Shown: positions 1-6,229, counted from the stretch's first letter. The stretch: 22,953 nucleotides of DNA from Tharpella sp964457755 (GCA_964457755.1 CAYWGC010000050.1:1-22953); one strand, 5' to 3'. The notes: generated by a model from the sequence alone, not told the origin. Numbers and translations: made by a program.

Positions 1-37
1 TGTAAATTTGATGTAAATTCAATCGACATTGATTGAA
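1..37. repeat. Dispersed AT-rich repeat, copy 1, with inverted repeat
   Basis: Bases 1-21 match 13841-13861 at 20 of 21 positions and carry the tandem unit TTGATGTAAAT. A perfect inverted repeat TTCAATC/GATTGAA (18-24 and 31-37) follows in this copy only. Both copies are followed within 80 bases by TTTACGATCA. The window starts inside the repeat, so its full length is unknown. It lies in non-coding DNA upstream of a toxin-antitoxin module and could be a recombination or regulatory site; I cannot tell which. Confidence 0.4.
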
Positions 38-119
38 CGTACTGAACCTATTGAATCCCGAATTTTTCGCGGGTGATTTACGATCAATCTCAAGGGAGCT
101 GTTTGGTGGTAAAGTTAAT

Positions 120-184
120 GTTGCCACAACATTGTTAAAATGATAAGGCATCAACTACTAAGGTTGTATAATCTTTTTCGGAGA
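120..184 (+). promoter_or_regulatory. Predicted promoter and RBS of the first toxin-antitoxin module
   Basis: A consensus -10 box TATAAT lies at 167-172, 20 bases before the start codon, and a GGAGA ribosome binding site lies at 180-184, 8 bases before it. No good -35 box is seen, so activation or a weak promoter is possible. The short words GTTG (120, 163) and CAAC (127, 152) form inverted pairs around the -10 box, as expected of an antitoxin operator, but they are too short to be convincing. Confidence 0.4.
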
Positions 185-192
185 TATTTTTC

Positions 193-423
193 ATGGCATT
201 TTCAATTGAAAAAATTGAATCAGATTTACTTAAACTACCCCGACAAGAACGGGCCTTTTTAGCTGATCGTCTTCTCGGATCCCTTGATGCAGAAGTTTTC
301 AATGATGTCGAGGAGGCTTGGATTGAAGAAGCGGAGCGGCGTTACCAAGAATATAAAAGTGGTAAGCGACCAGGGGTTGCATCCCAAGCTGTATTTTCAG
401 AAGCTGATTTAATTTTAAAATGA
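193..423 (+). CDS. Antitoxin, putative addiction-module component (TIGR02574 type)
   Basis: This 76-residue acidic protein resembles the TIGR02574/PF09720 addiction-module family. It has the N-terminal pattern IEKIESDLLKLPRQERAFLA, a central LLGSLD, and the helix EAWIEEAERRYQEYKSGK ending in a toxin-wrapping tail. Members neutralise a ParE/RelE toxin and usually repress their own operon. The ATG is supported by GGAGA 8 bases upstream. The stop overlaps the next start (ATGA at 420-423), the typical arrangement of translationally coupled antitoxin-toxin pairs. The length is normal for the family and no damage is seen. The function is inferred from family pattern and context. Confidence 0.85.
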   Translation: MAFSIEKIESDLLKLPRQERAFLADRLLGSLDAEVFNDVEEAWIEEAERRYQEYKSGKRPGVASQAVFSEADLILK

Positions 424-713
424 TACCTGTTGTTTTTGATCCCGATACAAAATCTGAGTTCTTGAATGCTGTGCGTTATTATGAGGAATGTCAGCCTGGC
501 CTAGGTAGGAGATTTAAAGAGGCGGTTGAGTCTGCAACAAAAAGTATTTCAACAGCTCCTTTTAGGTACAGAGTTTTACACAAACCTTTCAGGCGTTTGC
601 TTTTATTCCAATTTCCTTATTCCATCTTTTTTAGTATTGAGCCAGACCACATCCATATAATTGCAGTTGCGCACTCAAAAAGAAAGCCAGGCTATTGGTT
701 GAAGCGCAATTGA
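420..713 (+). CDS. ParE/RelE family toxin
   Basis: This 97-residue basic protein has the ParE/RelE superfamily pattern. It has an N-terminal strand and helix (FDPDTKSEFLNAVRYYEE), a helix with GLGRRFKEAVESA, the central RYRVLHKPFRRLLL and the C-terminal IIAVAHSKRKPGYW, the usual end of ParE-like toxins. Relatives inhibit DNA gyrase (ParE) or cleave mRNA on ribosomes (RelE); the sequence does not decide between them. It is translationally coupled to the antitoxin before it. The length is complete. The 36 bases coding the AVAHSKRKP end recur exactly at 6709-6744, in front of a truncated efflux gene. Confidence 0.85.
   Translation: MIPVVFDPDTKSEFLNAVRYYEECQPGLGRRFKEAVESATKSISTAPFRYRVLHKPFRRLLLFQFPYSIFFSIEPDHIHIIAVAHSKRKPGYWLKRN
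654..689 (+). repeat. 36-bp exact direct repeat, copy 1 (inside the toxin gene)
   Basis: These 36 bases code the conserved C-terminal strand of the ParE/RelE toxin and occur again, base for base and in the same orientation, at 6709-6744. The flanks differ on both sides. In this copy the repeat is a natural part of an intact gene, so this is the source-like copy. Confidence 0.9.
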
Positions 714-901
714 GAGTTACGTAGAATCTGCTCAAAAACCTGCAAAGAGCGGCCAACCACGTCCTTAAAAACTATCTCCATGGGCCTATAATCACGACCC
801 TCAGAGGGAAGGTTGAGATTGGCAGGGGCAACATTTTTACAGTCGGGGTAAGATATCTTCAGTCTTAATTCTTAAATCTTGCCCCTCACTTGTGTGCAAT
901 A

Positions 902-1216
902 TTAGATTCCGTAGGCTTCATCATGAGGGCCTAACAGAATAAATTTAATGGTATGATCAGGTGTATCACGGCAATCTGAACAAGCAACCACAACATCATC
1001 TCCCTTTTTCCGGCAAATTTCACAATACAGGTAGATGATAATGAAGTTACGTTTTACCGGGCACGAGTAAAATCCCTGCCAGTTTCCCTTAAGTGGTTCG
1101 CCGAAGGCAACAGGATTTTCAATAATCATGTCTACCTTCTGTTTAACCTGTTTTTTGATGGAAGCGTGTTTTTTGACGGCCTTCAGAAAAGCTGTTTCAA
1201 ATCTAGAGTCCATCAC
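902..1216 (-). CDS. RelE-like toxin with a four-cysteine insertion
   Basis: This protein of about 104 residues has a RelE/ParE-like layout: two basic N-terminal helices (FETAFLKAVKKHASIKKQVK), then GEPLKGNWQGFYSCPV and KRNFIIIYLY matching the central strands, and a last strand ending FILLGPHDEAYG. Between the last two strands sits an insertion with C65, C68, C79 and C82 (CEIC and CSDC), which looks like a zinc knuckle. RelE-type toxins cut mRNA at the ribosome; activity here is inferred. The start is GTG at 1216 or ATG at 1213; the latter overlaps the antitoxin stop. It lies directly after its antitoxin in one operon. Confidence 0.75.
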   Translation of the reverse strand: MMDSRFETAFLKAVKKHASIKKQVKQKVDMIIENPVAFGEPLKGNWQGFYSCPVKRNFIIIYLYCEICRKKGDDVVVACSDCRDTPDHTIKFILLGPHDEAYGI

Positions 1217-1470
1217 TCCCCAAAGACCTCATCATACGAATGCCAGTTAGCCGTTCCGGTTTTAAGTTTGCTCTGAGCATCTTTCATCGCCTCTTGGAAA
1301 GCTGGATGAGAAAGAATTATTTCCACCTGTTGGCCCTCAACACGCCGTTTCAAGGATAGCAGGTATTGCGTTACTATATCAGCTACCGAAGTGCGATTTT
1401 CTGTGGCAAATATTTTGGCGAACTCCGCCAGATCACGGTCAAGACTTACATTGAGACGAGTTTTAGACAT
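1213..1470 (-). CDS. Ribbon-helix-helix antitoxin of the RelE-like toxin
   Basis: This 85-residue protein has a short N-terminal strand (TRLNVSLDRDL) followed by helices with AKIFATENRTSVADIVTQYL, the pattern of a MetJ/Arc (RHH) DNA-binding domain. The C-terminal tail is polar and ends YDEVFGE, as expected for a toxin-binding region. I chose the ATG at 1470 because a GGAGG site stands about 8 bases before it and the longer frame to 1524 would include the promoter. The stop overlaps the toxin start. It probably represses its own promoter through the palindrome at 1485-1520. Confidence 0.8.
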   Translation of the reverse strand: MSKTRLNVSLDRDLAEFAKIFATENRTSVADIVTQYLLSLKRRVEGQQVEIILSHPAFQEAMKDAQSKLKTGTANWHSYDEVFGE

Positions 1471-1484
1471 AATAATCCTCCATA

Positions 1485-1524
1485 CATTTGTTCCCACTGT
1501 ACACATTTCGGGAACAAATGTCAA
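1485..1524 (-). promoter_or_regulatory. Autoregulated promoter with overlapping palindromic operator
   Basis: Read on the - strand, TTGACA (1519-1524) is separated by exactly 17 bases from TACAGT (1496-1501), a strong sigma70-type promoter. Perfect 11-base inverted arms, CATTTGTTCCC at 1485-1495 and GGGAACAAATG at 1510-1520, touch the -35 box and flank the -10 box. An RHH antitoxin bound there would block RNA polymerase. The start codon lies 15 bases downstream of the nearer arm. Confidence 0.75.
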
Positions 1525-1573
1525 TAGTGGTCACTTCTTCAAGCTCTTTGTTCCGAAGAATGACATGAATAGA

Positions 1574-1648
1574 TTGTATTTTGAGACTGTTATCAAATCT
1601 CCGCCACACCTTCAAGGCCTCCTGTTTGAATCTGAGGCTATAACCCAT
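1574..1648 (-). pseudogene. RelE-type toxin, N-terminal fragment
   Basis: The frame starting at ATG 1648 reads GYSLRFKQEALKVWRRFDN, the first strand and helix of RelE toxins (which commonly have ALKEW.KLD at this place). After about 25 residues the similarity stops and the frame runs into the promoter of the neighbouring toxin-antitoxin operon. Its ATG overlaps the stop of the upstream antitoxin fragment by 11 bases, which is how intact relBE pairs are arranged. The C-terminal two thirds of the toxin, including the catalytic region, are missing. Confidence 0.55.
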
Positions 1649-1748
1649 CAAGCGTAACCTCCGTAACCTCTATTTCCGGTTGATCATTGCGTCTGTCTGC
1701 AAGAGCGTTAAGTTCTAGATCATGAAGTTTTTCTATGAGACAACCAGC
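1638..1748 (-). pseudogene. RelB-like antitoxin, C-terminal fragment fused to an ATPase tail
   Basis: The last 36 or so codons of this frame (LIEKLHDLELNALADRRND, ending VTLDGL) resemble the acidic, helical C-terminal end of RelB-type antitoxins and directly precede a RelE-like start. The N-terminal DNA-binding part is absent. Upstream the frame passes without interruption into the C-terminus of a DUF4143 ATPase, so two unrelated genes have been joined in frame near LETIV/AGC. The exact joint is my estimate. The antitoxin assignment rests on the tail pattern and the RelE fragment behind it. Confidence 0.45.
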
Positions 1749-2400
1749 CACAATGGTTTCAAGCTGTTCCACTAAATAGAGAGGGAGAGATAAGAGATCA
1801 TATCTAATCTGTTTACGCTGTTTGTTCTCCTGAATTACAGTATTAAGATGTTGCACTGAGGGAAGCTTTGTGTCAATTTTTACAGCAAGGGGCGCATCTT
1901 TCGTGCCCATGAACTGGTGTAGAGATTTCAAGCTACCCGAGGCACCTGATTTCACCTCAATGGGAATAATGCTACTTCTCATAGCCTAAGATAAGCTCTG
2001 CGAGCTGTTCTTCTCCTATTGCCAAAAGAAATTCAGAAAATGTCATAGGTCCCATATGCAGATACTGTATCCGACCCACCGGCATGGAAAAGGTGTGATC
2101 CTTTAATGCAAATTCCAGCAGAGAGCCGGCACCGACCACTGCCAGTTCAGGCATATCCTCATAAAAATAGCGCAGGGCGACAATCGCCTCGGGAATAGCC
2201 TGAATTTCATCCAGGAACAAAAGATTACCTGGCGTGACAGAACCAATATTTGGAAGAAACTCAATTTGCTGGATAATTTTCTGCGGATCTTTACTCGAGA
2301 AAACAGATGTTAATTCCGGATGACGTTCCAAGTTCACCGTACATATGGCAATTTGGTTTTGCCTGGCAAACATCTCAACCAATGTCGATTTACCCACCTG
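1749..2400 (-). pseudogene. AAA ATPase with DUF4143 (AAA_14 type), internal deletion
   Basis: The N-terminal piece (down to 1972) has a P-loop QVGKSTL, a Walker B NLLFLDEIQ and the sensor VVGAGSLLEF, then PMTFSEFLLAIGEEQL, all typical of the AAA_14/DUF4143 ATPases. The C-terminal piece (from 1982) resumes at IIPIEVKSGASGSLKSLHQF, the DUF4143 end, and runs to YDLLSLPLYLVEQL. The roughly 200 residues normally between them are missing and the joint is out of frame. The 5' end is also cut: a TAG stands two codons before the P-loop glycine region. Intact members are found beside toxin-antitoxin genes; their role is poorly known. This copy cannot be functional. Confidence 0.8.
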
Positions 2401-2428
2401 CTACTGAAACAAGAGGAAAACATTGAAA

Positions 2429-2979
2429 TTACAGCCGATTTAAGTTTATAGCCGGATGAGGCTCATAATCCGGCCGGATTTCATCGATGGATCTGGTTAA
2501 ATCATATTGGAATTGCTGGGTGATGTACAACTTTATCATCTCTTTTGAAGCCCCTTTTCGAGCAAGGAAAATTGAAACTGCAGTGGCTTACGCCCCTTTA
2601 ATACCTTCTGGATGATTATGGGTAAAGGAGGCAAAGTATTCCGCTTTGCGTAAGACATCGTCCAGGGTTTCAAAGGCATAACCAACCGGGCTGGTTCTCA
2701 TCGCCGAGCCGTTGCCCCAGCTATTGTAAGGTTTGAGATCAAGTCCTTTGGCCCATTTATGAAATGAGCCCCATATCCAGCATCAGGATAACGGTCGTAA
2801 TATTTTTTCATGACTTGTCCATAGTTGTCTTCATTTAAAATTGCTTCAGCTAGAGCAACCGTTAAGACGCTGTCATCAGTGAAGAATGCCTCCGGGCTGA
2901 AAAGATCAAATTCTTTACTCTTGATATTATCCCACTCATAAACAAAACCAATAATATCTCCGGCTATTGCGCCAAGCAT
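2429..2979 (-). pseudogene. ADP-ribosylglycohydrolase (DraG/ADPRH family), frameshifted
   Basis: The start reads MLGAIAGDIIGFVYEW and continues with FFTDDSVLTVALAEAIL, containing the metal-binding TDDS motif of ADP-ribosylglycohydrolases, and YPDAGYGAHF. A one-base loss near 2760 shifts the frame; the correct frame continues KWAKGLDLKPYNSWGNGSAM, then THNHPEGIKGA. There a TAA (2588-2590) replaces an expected CAA, and the family pattern resumes (ATAVSIFLARKGASKE, RSIDEIRPDY) until it is lost near 2450. The enzyme removes ADP-ribose from proteins. With a frameshift, a nonsense codon and no C-terminus, this copy is dead. Its former 5' end has a good GGAGG-like site before ATG 2979. Confidence 0.85.
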
Positions 2980-3090
2980 AAAACCTCCTATTTTGTTTCA
3001 ATTCGATTAGCGGCTTCTATAATCGCGTACATACCTTAAGACAGCATGATATTCTCGAAGGGAAACGACGAATCACGCCATACAACAAAA

Positions 3091-3121
3091 AAAACAGGGG
3101 CAATGAATTGCCCCTGTTTTT
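3091..3121. terminator. Bidirectional Rho-independent terminator
   Basis: A long perfect stem (ACAGGGGCAA and TTGCCCCTGT with loop TGAA, extended by an A run on the left and a T run on the right) can terminate transcription on both strands. It follows the - strand molybdopterin oxidoreductase remnant, 25 bases beyond its stop. Confidence 0.85.
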
Positions 3122-3145
3122 AAATGCATCAAGTCGACAATAAGA

Positions 3146-3689
3146 CTAAGCGTCACGTCTGATTTTGCAGCCGATGGCTTTCAGGTTGGGCGTACCGTAT
3201 TCCTTACCGAGAGTTTCCGTCGAAGTCAGCATATTGAAGTTTGATTTTTGCCATTCAAATTGGGTTTCCGGGGCTCCTTCGGGATACCACCAGCCGTGAT
3301 CAGCGTTGAGCACTCGCCGATCGAGAGAATCTTTCAGTTTCGCAAACTGCATAATCTGACCATGTTTCGTCTCGATGACCACCGCATCGCCATCGGAAAT
3401 TCCATATTGTTTCGCGGTATCCGGATGCATCTCGACAAGCGGTTGAGGTTGTCAGCCGTATAGGCGGGGGCTTCCTCCCAGGTTATTTTTTCCCATTTAC
3501 CTTCTCCCCGAGCGCCAATTCACTTCAAAGAATGCCGGAGCCTGTCGGGATGGTTCAAACGGTCTGGAGATGCAATGCCTTTCGGACATATATAGCCTTT
3601 GTTGAGAAAGCCATCCAGATCGCCTTTTACTTTGACAATCTGATCATCTTTAACTCCAACCAAAAGCGCACAACCACCATGGTCCATGC
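3146..3689 (-). pseudogene. Molybdopterin oxidoreductase reduced to its N- and C-terminal ends
   Basis: The N-terminal piece (3689 to about 3455) has the Fe4S4-domain pattern GGCALLVGVKDDQIVKVKGD, then GYICPKGIAS and HPDRLRHSLK. A TGA (3520-3522) stands where Arg is expected, and the pattern goes on as GARGEGKWEKITWEEA. It then jumps, with a frameshift near 3450, to PLVEMHPDTAKQYGISDGD and the molydopterin-dinucleotide-binding domain ending LKAIGCKIRRDA. The first two cysteines of the cluster site and some 600 central residues with the cofactor core are gone. The family covers formate dehydrogenase and DMSO-reductase-like enzymes; the substrate cannot be told. At its 5' side it is fused to a carboxyltransferase fragment. 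Confidence 0.85.
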
Positions 3690-3852
3690 GGGCTTCATTG
3701 GTGTACTTTTCCACCATCATTTCTTCAAACTCTTTCAATTCGGCCTCATCCATATCCCGACCACTTTTTTTGGCATTAGCCCGTTCCAAGATTGTCATTA
3801 TGTGACCCGCTATACTGCCTGACATTACCGATGTCCGGCCACGCATGGTGTT
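3690..3852 (-). pseudogene. Acyl-CoA carboxyltransferase, internal fragment (paralogue of the gene at 14954)
   Basis: This piece codes MRGRTSVMSGSIAGHI and DMDEAELKEFEEMMVEKYTN and aligns with 16271-16434 of the intact carboxyltransferase with only scattered base changes. Similarity begins just before ATG 3846 and ends abruptly after GAAGCCC. The changes show it is a diverged paralogue, not a copied stretch of the same gene. It runs in frame into the molybdopterin oxidoreductase remnant, giving a 108-residue chimeric frame (3520-3846). No ribosome binding site stands before its ATG, so it is probably not translated. Confidence 0.85.
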
Positions 3853-3860
3853 AAAGTAAT

Positions 3861-3890
3861 GGGGAAAAAGGGGTTTTCCCCTTCTTCCCC
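3861..3890. terminator. Strong hairpin behind the CoA-transferase gene
   Basis: GGGGAAAAAGGGG (3861-3873) and CCCCTTCTTCCCC (3878-3890) pair with one mismatch around a TTTT loop. It lies 36 bases beyond the stop of the - strand CoA-transferase gene, where a terminator is expected. On that strand only a short AT-rich stretch follows rather than a clear T run, so termination is uncertain. Confidence 0.45.
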
Positions 3891-3925
3891 ACTAAGGAAG
3901 GCGGCTGCCAAGATAATCAGCAAGA

Positions 3926-5110
3926 TCAGTCGAAAACACCTATTTTTTTAAATTCTTCAAAGTCCTCTGCGGAATATCCGAGACCCATTACAACTTCCCG
4001 GGTATGAGTTCCGGTCACTTCACCAATCTTATGGTATTGCGGCCTGGTCTCGGAAAAAATTATCGGATTGGCAATCTGTTCAACCGATCCCCCTTCAGGC
4101 AGTTCGAGATCAACAACCATACCCCGTGATCGAATATGCGAATCGTTAAGGGCTTCAGCCAGGGACAGAACCGGTTCAACACAAGCATCGACACCGGAAA
4201 ATTCTGCTACCCACTCATCCCGAGTCCTGGTTTTAATGCGCTGACCGACTTGTTCCTTGATCTTTGCCAGATCCTTCGGTACCACTCCCTGCTCGATAAG
4301 TTCGGGACAACCCACAACCTTACAGAAGGCCTCGAAAAACTGGGGTTCAAGACCGCCGAAACTTATATATCGATCATCTTTGGTAGCATAAAAATCATAC
4401 AGTGAACCACCATTGAGAAGCTCGCCTTCACGCTGTGGTTCGAGATTGCCGTCGGCCAGGAGCGCAGCGCCGGCAAAAGTATTGAAAGCCAACGCTCCGT
4501 CAGTCATTGAGATATCGATATGCTGCCCGCGACCGCCGGCACTGCGATGCAGAACCGCAGCCAATATACCGATAACGGCATTACTGGAACCGGCCGCAAC
4601 ATCGGCAATCTGCATACCGGTCAGCACCGGCCCGGCTTTCCGCAGACCCGAATGAGCCATCACTCCGGCGCGGGATAGATAGTTGATATCATGACCCGCT
4701 TTCGGGCTCATGGGACCCGACTGGCCGTATCCGGTCAGCGAACAATAAATAAGGGCCGGGTTTATCTTTTTTAAGTCAGCATAACCCAGACCCAGTTCTT
4801 TCATGACCCCGGGCCGAAACTGTTCCAGAATAATGTCATATTCCTTGACCAGTTCCAGAGCAATCCCAAGCCCCCTGTCACTTTTCAGATTCAGGGTCAT
4901 CGTGCGCTTGCCCCGTCCCAACCAGGCAAGATTGGCCGAAATCCGCTTTTCGGAAACAAACGGCGCCATATGTTCAGCAAAGTCCACTCTGGTTCCCGAC
5001 GATATGCGTAAGACCTCGACCCCGAGGTCGGCCAGCAACATGGATGCATAAGGGCCCGGCAGAAGGGTGGAAAAATCAAGCATTTTCAATCCAGTTAATG
5101 GTCCTGACAT
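3926..5110 (-). CDS. CoA-transferase family III (CaiB/BaiF; or 2-methylacyl-CoA racemase)
   Basis: This 394-residue protein has the full CaiB/BaiF layout: N-terminal LKMLDFSTLLPGPYASMLLA, a Rossmann-like LADLGVEVLRI, FRPGVMKELGLGY, IYCSLTGYGQSGP and KAGHDINYL. Asp141 in GHDINY matches the aspartate that forms the acyl anhydride intermediate in formyl-CoA transferase. Members move CoA between acids or racemise 2-methylacyl-CoA; the substrate is not evident. I chose ATG 5110 (MSGPLTG) because GGAG lies 6-7 bases upstream; a longer frame to 5140 lacks a site. The length is normal and the gene looks intact, although the genes on either side are broken. A carboxyltransferase fragment downstream suggests a former acyl-CoA operon. 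Confidence 0.9.
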   Translation of the reverse strand: MSGPLTGLKMLDFSTLLPGPYASMLLADLGVEVLRISSGTRVDFAEHMAPFVSEKRISANLAWLGRGKRTMTLNLKSDRGLGIALELVKEYDIILEQFRPGVMKELGLGYADLKKINPALIYCSLTGYGQSGPMSPKAGHDINYLSRAGVMAHSGLRKAGPVLTGMQIADVAAGSSNAVIGILAAVLHRSAGGRGQHIDISMTDGALAFNTFAGAALLADGNLEPQREGELLNGGSLYDFYATKDDRYISFGGLEPQFFEAFCKVVGCPELIEQGVVPKDLAKIKEQVGQRIKTRTRDEWVAEFSGVDACVEPVLSLAEALNDSHIRSRGMVVDLELPEGGSVEQIANPIIFSETRPQYHKIGEVTGTHTREVVMGLGYSAEDFEEFKKIGVFD

Positions 5111-5203
5111 AAAAAACTCCATGGTTAAAGTTGAAATCAATAATGTTTCTTCTATAAATCAATTACCGGGCAAAAGCAACCACCTGCCATTTTTTTCGTC
5201 ATA

Positions 5204-5234
5204 TTGACATTAATATAGTTATGTTTTATATAAT
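5204..5234 (+). promoter_or_regulatory. Predicted sigma70-type promoter facing an oxidoreductase remnant
   Basis: TTGACA (5204-5209) is followed after 17 bases by TATATA (5227-5232), or after 19 by TATAAT (5229-5234). It points towards the aldehyde:ferredoxin oxidoreductase tail, which has no start of its own, so it is either an orphan promoter or an accident of AT-rich DNA. Confidence 0.35.
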
Positions 5235-5262
5235 TTTACCACCTTCATATCCCCCCCCCACA

Positions 5263-5394
5263 CGGCTACCCGAACAACTGCACCGACGCCTGAAAGATTC
5301 CGGCAAGGTTATCACTGAAGCGGAATTGAAATTGATGCTCAAAGACTACTATCGTTTGCGAGGGTTGGATAAAAACGGCGTTCCTACGGGATAA
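5263..5394 (+). pseudogene. Aldehyde:ferredoxin oxidoreductase, C-terminal fragment
   Basis: The frame ending at TAA 5392 reads LPEQLHRRLKDSGKVITEAE, then LMLKDYYRLRGLDKNGVPTG. The pattern YY.LRG.D..G.PT is the hallmark of the C-terminal end of tungsten-dependent aldehyde:ferredoxin oxidoreductases. Only about 43 codons remain of a protein normally near 600 residues. A run of nine C (5251-5259) marks its left edge. Such enzymes belong to strict anaerobes, which supports the proposed lifestyle. No start codon or ribosome binding site is present. Confidence 0.65.
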
Positions 5395-5760
5395 ACTGGG
5401 AAAAGGTCTTCCTGAAGTATCGACTGGGGCGGCAATTCACAGTTAAAAATGTTATGCTTGTACAAAGCTCGCAACTGTTCATGACACCTCTTTTCCCGCT
5501 TACGAAGAAACTCAACAAAGTCACTATGCAGCCTCCCTTTGAGTGCCTCTTCATCGGCTCCCTGCTTTACAGTAACCGACCACCTGTAGCTCAACCCATC
5601 TTTAAGGAGCTCAAGCAGGAGCTCAGCCACCTGAATCCTCTTCAAAAACGGTAACCACTTGGTCCAATATGGGCTGGAGCTCCTGGTCGATACCTTTCAG
5701 ACTCTCTAAGAGTTCAATCCGCTCTCTGTAGCTTGCTTGACAGGAGTTAATCAGTCGCAT
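5395..5760 (-). pseudogene. GTPase/DUF3482-like protein, C-terminal part with frameshift
   Basis: Two overlapping frames give one continuous pattern: MRLINSCQASYRERIELLES to VVTVFEE (5760 to about 5640), then, one frame over, QVAELLLELLKDGLSYRWSV, FVEFLRKREKRCHEQLRALY and ILQEDLF. The pieces LTYR-like, R.LYKH and EDLF resemble the helical C-terminal region of GTPase/DUF3482 proteins. The GTP-binding domain is missing and the end is replaced by the oxidoreductase fragment on the other strand. I recognise the family only moderately well; the frameshift near 5640 is clear from the way the two frames abut. Confidence 0.4.
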
Positions 5761-5902
5761 CGTAGAGACGCTCGGTCTCTACCCGTTCTAACTCTGTACA
5801 ATCTTTTACCCCCAGAAGATTCATTAAAACCAGACCGTTTGAACCTGGCTCAAGCTGACCTTCGATCATTCCGGAAGTTGAATAGCGCCCTTCCCCACTC
5901 AT
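5747..5902 (-). pseudogene. Fic-family protein, N-terminal fragment
   Basis: This 51-codon frame reads GRYSTSGMIEGQLEPGSNG, then LMNLLGVKDCTELERVETER. It resembles the N-terminal segment of one group of Fic/DOC proteins, which have EAQFEPGS.G.VLKNLLGI followed by an acidic helix. Fic enzymes transfer AMP or related groups to target proteins, using an HPFxxGNG motif far downstream; no such motif is present here. The frame begins directly behind a TOTE-primase fragment and ends inside the start of the DUF3482-like fragment. Confidence 0.45.
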
Positions 5903-5908
5903 CTGGGT

Positions 5909-6187
5909 TCATCTCGCGTAGACATCATCACGACCTTTGAAGAGTGACATGAATAGATGAATTTTTGCTAGGGAATTAGATGCGCTGTTTACATCTGGAG
6001 AGTGATTTGCGTCTGATGTTTTGTTATCTGGCAGATTTTTTTCTATTTTTATTGCAGAGGCGATATTTGGGGGCAGCTCCGGCTTTGTCAACTCGAGTTG
6101 AGCTTTCAAGTGGCTGTTTTCTTTTACCAGGCGATTATTCTCACCTAATAAAAGATTGTATTTTTCGAGCAGCTCATTGTAATCCAT
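5909..6187 (-). pseudogene. TOTE conflict system primase, N-terminal fragment
   Basis: From ATG 6187 the frame codes a coiled coil (MDYNELLEKYNLLLGENNRL and KENSHLKAQLEL), a polar linker, and then AKIHLFMSLFKGRDDVYAR. The last motif (KI.LF.SLF.GR.DVYARRW in intact proteins) opens the archaeo-eukaryotic primase domain of TOTE conflict system proteins, which are large primase-helicase-nuclease proteins thought to act in defence or selfish-element conflicts. The frame stops at TGA exactly after VYAR, so primase, helicase and nuclease parts are all absent. The Fic-like fragment follows at once. Confidence 0.65.
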
Positions 6188-6229
6188 AATCAAATGAAAA
6201 CTTCCCAATAGGTGCCAAAGCTACAAATT

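Noticed and set aside
692..870. Open frame on the - strand (MEIVFKDVVGRSLQVFEQI) in the gap between two toxin-antitoxin modules
   Set aside because: Only about 29 codons from its ATG, no ribosome binding site and no family I recognise; it ends inside the ParE gene. It may be another gene splinter, but it cannot be supported.
1391..1657. 88-residue + strand frame across the promoter of the RHH antitoxin
   Set aside because: It is antisense to the antitoxin, the promoter and the RelE fragment; composition is that of a shadow frame.
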